A stretch of 64,000 bases of DNA from assembly GCA_029379385.1 (NCBI GenBank), contig CM055618.1, positions 1 to 64,000 on the forward strand, given 5' to 3'. Made by a program: the position numbers and the translations under genes. The DNA is from Quillaja saponaria. Taxonomy: Eukaryota; Streptophyta; Magnoliopsida; Fabales; Quillajaceae. The notes under the pieces are model-generated. The model did no database searches, had not been told where the DNA came from, and saw only the letters and a program-made list of their open reading frames with translations. Shown here one piece after another: positions 59,121 to 64,000 of the stretch. Numbering within the stretch: position 1 is the stretch's first letter; every line of letters starts with the position of its first letter.

Positions 59121-60590
59121 ATGGTGAGAATTAAATCTTCTTGCAGTCTCCTTCCAAGCCAGCCCACTCCAAATGGCATCTTAAAGTTCTCCCAAATGGA
59201 TCGTATGGTACCATTCCATCACTTACCAAATACTATCTATTTTTACAAATTGCCAAACCCAGCACCACAACAACAACAACAACTTCATAAACTTATCTGC
59301 TGCAATTGACACAATCAAGAGTTCTTTAAGCAGGATATTAGTCTACTACTATCCATTTACCGGCCGGCTTCGCAAAATTGAGGGGAACCAACTAGTAGTT
59401 GAATGTAATGCCACGGGTGTGCAATTCATTGAAGCTGAGTCCGAAGCAGAGATGAGTTATTACATAGAATTCTACCAATCACCCAACAAGGTTGTCAAAG
59501 ATATTGTCCCTGAATGTGATTATAGAACTCCAATGGAGGAGTGGCCATTGTTATTAGTACAAGTAACAAAATTCAGCTGCTGTGGGCTATGTTTGTGTGT
59601 AAGTCTTAGTCATGTTTTGGTTGACGGCTTGTCTATTTTTCTTTTCAACAAGTTATCGGCAAAATTGGGTCGCGGAAAAGATTTGAACAAGGATGAAATT
59701 CCGATACATGATCGATCTATTTTGCATTTATCACATCCACAACAACGTACCATCGGTGATCAATATGATCATTCAGGATTCAAAGCCCCACCATTTTTGT
59801 TGGGTTGCTCCGATTCAAAAGAAGAACAAAAGAAGGAAACTAGTTTTGCATTCTTCTTACAAAGGAGCAAATTGACAAGCTAAAGAAGGAAGCCAGTGCG
59901 TTACAAGGTGGTCGTCATCATCATCATATTCATAATCAACCACGACCCTATAGCAGATACGAGTTTGTTGCTGCTCATATGTGGAGATGTGCATGTAAGG
60001 CACAACAAGGAGATAAAAATCAACCTACTGTTGTTCGTCTTGTTGGTGATATACGCAACAGATTAAAGCCAACGATTCCCTTAAATTTTACTGGGAATGT
60101 GGTTCTACCTGTATTGACACCGACATGTCGTTTTGGTGATATATTATCGAACCCATTGAGCTTTTCAGCACAGAAAATCCGAGAAGCAATCGAGACATCA
60201 ACCAGTGAGCATGTAAGGGCAGCACTTGATCATGCAGAAAATTTGCAACATGTTGATTCTCTAAGGTATGGAAACAGAGAAGGATATTTCTATGGAAATC
60301 CCCAACCTTGCTATTGGTAGCGTGATTGGATACCATTATACGACGTGGATTTTGGATGGGGAAAGCCTGTGTATTATGATCCTGGAAATATAGGTACCGT
60401 ATATGGAAAGTCGTTAATCATTCCTAGCCCTTGTGGTGATGGATCTCTCTTCATTCAACTTCGTTTGCAGACACAACATATGGAAGCTTTTAAGAAATTT
60501 TTCTATGATCTTGAGGATAGTCCTGGTTTTGATCACATTGCTGACAACAGAAATGAACCAAGTACTCAACCATGCAAGGCTCGACTATGA
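59121..60590 (+). pseudogene. BAHD acyltransferase copy 2, several frameshifts
   Basis: Starts MVRIKSSCSLLPSQPTPNG and is similar to copy 1 along its full length, ending PCKARL. Lesions: a 34-base insertion containing a (CAA)n run near 59250-59285 shifts the frame; a 4-base loss near 59852 in the LAFLRVTKEQ region; one extra C near 60302 and one missing A near 60331 around the PNLAIGS block. It keeps the 17 bases that copy 1 has lost (near 59410, ATGVQF). HVLVD (about 59611) and DFGWG (about 60348) are visible in their separate frames. Not translatable as a whole; older decay than copy 1. Confidence 0.9.
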
Positions 60591-60653
60591 TTAAAATGAA
60601 ATTAGTTCAATTAGTATAGTTTGTTTTAAGAATTTTGAGTCATATTCACCCTC

Positions 60654-61205
60654 CATTGACCGATGAGCATGTCAGGGAAGTACTTGATTATGCAGAAAAT
60701 TTGCAACATGTTGATTCTTTAAGGTATGGGAACAGAGAAGGATTTTACTATGGAAATCCGAACCTTGCTATTGGTAGCATGATTGGAATACCATTATATG
60801 ATGTCGATTTCGGATGGGGAAAACCAGTATATTATGATCCTGGAAATATGGGTATCCAGGATGGAAATCATTGATCATTCCAAGCCCTGACGGTGATGGA
60901 TCTCTCTTCATTCATGTTCGTTTGCAGACACAACATATGGAAGCTTTTAAGAAATATTTCTATGATCATAAGGGTAGTATTGGTCTTGACATTGCTCAAA
61001 TAAGAAATGGACCAAGTCAATCATACAAAGCTCGACTCTAATTAAGAGTGAAAATCAAATCATAGTTGGGGCTTTAATTAAAGGAGTTGTAAAATTATTA
61101 AATACAACCAAGGAGGCAATATTTGAAGTTTGAAATCTGAACCGTGAGTTGGGACTCTACCTTGTAGCTTTATGTGTAACATTTTGAGTTTTCCTTCGTG
61201 CTCAG
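60654..61205 (+). pseudogene. BAHD acyltransferase copy 3: 3' third only
   Basis: A near-identical duplicate of 49648 to about 50215 (end of copy 1 including its 3' UTR), placed 63 bases after the stop of copy 2. It opens abruptly at LTDEHVREVLDYAENLQ and includes YDVDFGWGKP. A single missing A near 60867 shifts the frame before IIPSPDGDG; the family stop equivalent is at 61039-61041. With no N-terminal half or HXXXD it cannot be an enzyme. Its closeness to copy 1, and not to the adjacent copy 2, points to a recent copying event. Confidence 0.92.
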
Positions 61206-61955
61206 TACTGTTGAGTTGACTTGTATTATTGTGCTTTGTACTCTGATGAGTATATAAATTTTTTTTTTTACTCTATACACTCAATCTTGCCTTCACTGTA
61301 AGAAAATTCATCATCAATGATAATAAAATGCTATCTCAAATAACCATCAGTAATAGTTTCCAGTAAGCTGTCTCGAATGAGTAGATGCAAATGTACTTGT
61401 TGCATATAACCACATTTTTTATCCAGAGTGCAATTTGTTTTTCTTACAATTCTTATTTATCCCTGCAGATGTGTCGGTATTCCCGATGTGTCAGTATTCC
61501 TATCCGACAAACAGATGTATAATTTATGATTTACCTCTTAAAACTCAATTTTAAAAATTTTAACTGAAAATGCACTCATGCATAAAAACTCTCGCCCTTA
61601 ATATTTTTGTTTTGTCTTGATCAAAATTGAAAGGAAAATTTTATATAGTCCACTATAATTTTTATGTTCTATGAATTTGAACTAACATTAATTTTAATAT
61701 TGAAACTATCAAACATATGTTATTAACATCAACCATCTCTTTTAATTTTACTCAAAAATACTTATATATGATAATCGTGTTCCAATCAAATATTAGCATT
61801 GTTCAATAAAAAAATATTAGCTTTTATATTTACGTGTTCGCATGGTATTCTATTTTATTAGGCCCTACAATTATATTATATTATATATTTTTTTTGGTGC
61901 TATTACATGTGATTTTACAACTCATCCTCGAACATGAATTATATATATTGGTTTG
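61206..61955. other. Spacer after the BAHD cluster
   Basis: Parts of it (for example 'caaacagatg' near 61509 and 'ttgatcaaaattgaaaggaaaattttatata' split across 61617-61648) resemble 50398-50580 after BAHD copy 1, so the duplication of the copy 1 flank extends in degraded form to about 61900. No gene. Confidence 0.5.
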
Positions 61956-62110
61956 GAAAAGTAGCTCAACCAAATCCCATATATTCAACATAACAGGTTC
62001 GATTCCTTTGGTCGGATAATGAACACGAATCCGTGAAGAAGTGTCTAAACTCTAGAGAATCCTAAAATAACGTGGTTGTCGGACTTTTTAAAAAAAATAA
62101 AAAATAAAAA
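61956..62110 (+). mobile_element. Candidate tRNA-derived SINE
   Basis: An A-box-like 'tagctcaaccaa' at 61962-61973 is followed 34 bases later by a perfect B box 'ggttcgattcc' at 61996-62006, the RNA polymerase III promoter layout of tRNA-derived SINEs. An A-rich stretch at about 62090-62118 could be the tail. No clover-leaf tRNA can be folded by eye, so it is not called a tRNA gene. Confidence 0.4.
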
Positions 62111-63019
62111 TAAAAAACTGCAAATATTTACACCCATCGTCTCTTTCACTATGTTGAGATTCTCTCCTCTCTCTCTCTCTCTCTCCATCCTCCTTTTTTA
62201 ACTCTAAAAACTGTTTGGGTTGGATATTTCAACAACGAATATCAAAAATTAAACAAACATAGAAACAAAGATTATAAACTCTTTACGAAATAATAGATTA
62301 TTGTCAGACATAACTTCTCCCTAATGCAGCTTTCACAATTCAATAGCAGCTTGAATTTTTAATAATTTATATAAATTTTTAAAGCTCTTATGGGTTAAAT
62401 AAGGATTACGGTAAAGAAATCAAGTGAATCTGTAAACTAGGATTGATGTAAAACTTTATACTTTTGCAATCATAGACAGAGGCTTCCCTTTATCTGTTAT
62501 CTTCTTTATTTTTTGCTTTACCAAAAAAAATTAAATTTACTGTTTTTTGTGAGAGAGTCCCAAAAGAATTGTAGTCATCTACTGATGTGATATATATATA
62601 CTAGATGAATTCGCCCGTACGATGCACAGGCTATTTTTATTATTTTTTAGTGTTTATTAATTGTTTTAATTTGTTTTATATTTTATAATTTAAAAAAAGT
62701 TAAATTCTTAATATATATATATATATATATATCAACAACATTATGTATCATTTTCCCATTTTATTATGGGAATCAAAAGGAATACATTGAAGGAAAGGCA
62801 ATTATATATTGCTTCTATTATTATAATGATCTAATTCTATGTTTAACATAGGAGCATGATACAGTGAAAAATTGAAAAACTAACAGGGATTGTAGCAGTT
62901 TATTTTCTAAATATAGCATCTTCAAGTTTGAGAAAGTATGCCATTTTGCAAGAATTAGAAATTTTTCTAACCGTTAACATATTAAAAGTTAAAAATAATA
63001 ATAACAATAATGCAAGCAC
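62111..63019. other. Intergenic DNA
   Basis: AT-rich with a (CT)n tract at about 62167-62185 and a (TA)n tract at about 62710-62732. No gene recognised. Confidence 0.4.
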
Positions 63020-63561
63020 CTGTGAGATAAGTTAATTGGTCACGTCTTCCAGATACTTCTTCAAACTTCACAAATTCAAGCTTATACATTGGGATTAAGT
63101 TGTCTTCATGTGAAATAGGCTTTACAGATGTATATGGAGAGGATTCTATGTGCTTGTCACCTAGGACAGGTCTGAATTTTGGACGTGCATTCTTGATATT
63201 AAATTTTCCAAATAAATAAATAGAATCTTCATGTAACATAGGGCGATATTTGTCAACAAAGTGTTTTTTTATAATTGCAACAATATGGTACCTTACATAA
63301 ATGTATTGTTGGAATTACTGACATAGATCACTTGACACCAGTAAATAAGTATTTTGTTAATAAATTGTATTTTTTGAAATCTATTAGAATAACATTGAAA
63401 TGAATAATACCTCTACATCTAATAGTACCATGTCCTAAACTGATTAATTCCTAATTAGCTTTTGTATTGTAGAAAACCCATAGGTGTGTGACCCTTGCCT
63501 TCAATGTTAGCTCACCATCACTGTTAGCAAGTTTCCGAATGAGTTTAGATTGTGCAGGCAT
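63020..63561 (-). pseudogene. Replication protein A70-like OB-fold gene fragment
   Basis: On the minus strand a start at 63561 reads MPAQSKLIRKLANSDGELTL then KARVTHLWV, and a second exon (about 63291-63020, donor at 63019) reads IVAIIKKHFVDKYRPMLHED, then SIYLFGKFNIKNARPKFRP and FEEVSGRRDQLTYLTG. This is the pattern of the plant RPA70/DUF223 OB-fold proteins, single-strand DNA binders often carried or spread by Helitron elements. The part between the two exons that should encode the core strand is missing or unreadable, and no downstream exon was found, so I treat it as a fragment. It may continue outside what I can recognise. Confidence 0.55.
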
Positions 63562-63599
63562 GGTGTGTAGGGAAATTACAAATTCAAACAAAACCACTT

Positions 63600-64000
63600 A
63601 AGTGTAAAAATATGAGGTGAGGTGAAGAGGCGGTGGTGGGTTTATATTTTGTACTTGATAACTAATGTTTAAAATGTTAGGGATGGGGGAAAAGAATTGG
63701 GGAAGGAGTGAGAAGTTTTAATTGTGCTAATTGATGTGTAAATTAATGAATGAGTTATTTTTTAAATTATTTTTTGAGTAATTGATGCTTAAAAATTAAT
63801 AGGGTGGAGAGAAAAAAAAAAGGTAAAGAAATTTAGTTTTTGATGGTGTAAAATTAATGAGAGGTGGGGGGAGAAGAAAAGTGAAGGAGAGGGTTTGTAT
63901 TGGTAATTGATGTTTAATAGGGTGTAGGGATATCTGATGGTTGAAATATTAGGGTGGGGAGAAGAATTGGGGAAGGAGTGAGACGTTTTAATTGTCCTAA
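63600..64000. repeat. Diverged tandem repeat at the window edge
   Basis: Units containing 'gaattggggaaggagtgaga' (63694 and 63964) and 'taattgatgttta' recur with gaps at roughly 100-270 base intervals, the last copy running off the window. Purine-rich on the plus strand. No coding sequence. Confidence 0.55.

Noticed and set aside
61962..62006. tRNA gene
   Set aside because: Has A- and B-box-like motifs but no acceptor stem or anticodon arm that I can pair.

Overview
The window reads as nuclear DNA of a eudicot plant. It is AT-rich, its genes are split by AT-rich GT-AG introns, and its gene families are plant-specific: a CC-NB-ARC-LRR receptor (CNL), a PSPG-box glycosyltransferase, BAHD acyltransferases, a pinoresinol-lariciresinol reductase and an OSCA channel. 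I could not identify the species. No rRNA, tRNA, CRISPR array or complete autonomous transposon was seen. All identities rest on reading motifs and comparing copies by eye; no alignment or search was run.

Layout. 1-7.6 kb: two 5'-truncated copies of an EDR2-like gene (START/DUF1336 family), preceded by a copy of the CNL 5' flank. 7.9-9.4 kb: an intact single-exon UDP-glycosyltransferase on the minus strand. 11-27.6 kb: a CNL neighbourhood with one intact gene (13598-16966), one locus reduced to its two flanks, a mosaic pseudogene with an internal inverted repeat, a decayed UGT fragment, and a truncated copy of the first five exons of the OSCA gene. 29.4-34.1 kb: head-to-head pinoresinol-lariciresinol reductase (PLR) genes, the minus copy intact and the plus copy broken. 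34.3-35.2 kb: a MYB-CC transcription factor remnant. 38.1-44.7 kb: an intact 11-exon OSCA/CSC1-like channel gene. 44.9-61.2 kb: a peroxisomal 4CL-like ligase gene with one frameshift, a stray copy of its last exon, and five pieces of a spermidine-hydroxycinnamoyl-transferase-like BAHD family, all broken. 63.0-63.6 kb: an OB-fold (RPA70-like) fragment.

Intact genes are UGT, CNL, PLR (minus) and OSCA. The ligase is one base away from open. The dominant theme is segmental duplication followed by decay: almost every gene has a truncated sibling nearby, and junctions often fuse flank to flank or flank to mid-exon. UGT, PLR, BAHD and 4CL-like genes belong to phenylpropanoid metabolism, but their co-location is only suggestive because most members are dead. 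Several disabling lesions are one-base changes in homopolymers, so assembly error must be excluded before calling those genes dead.
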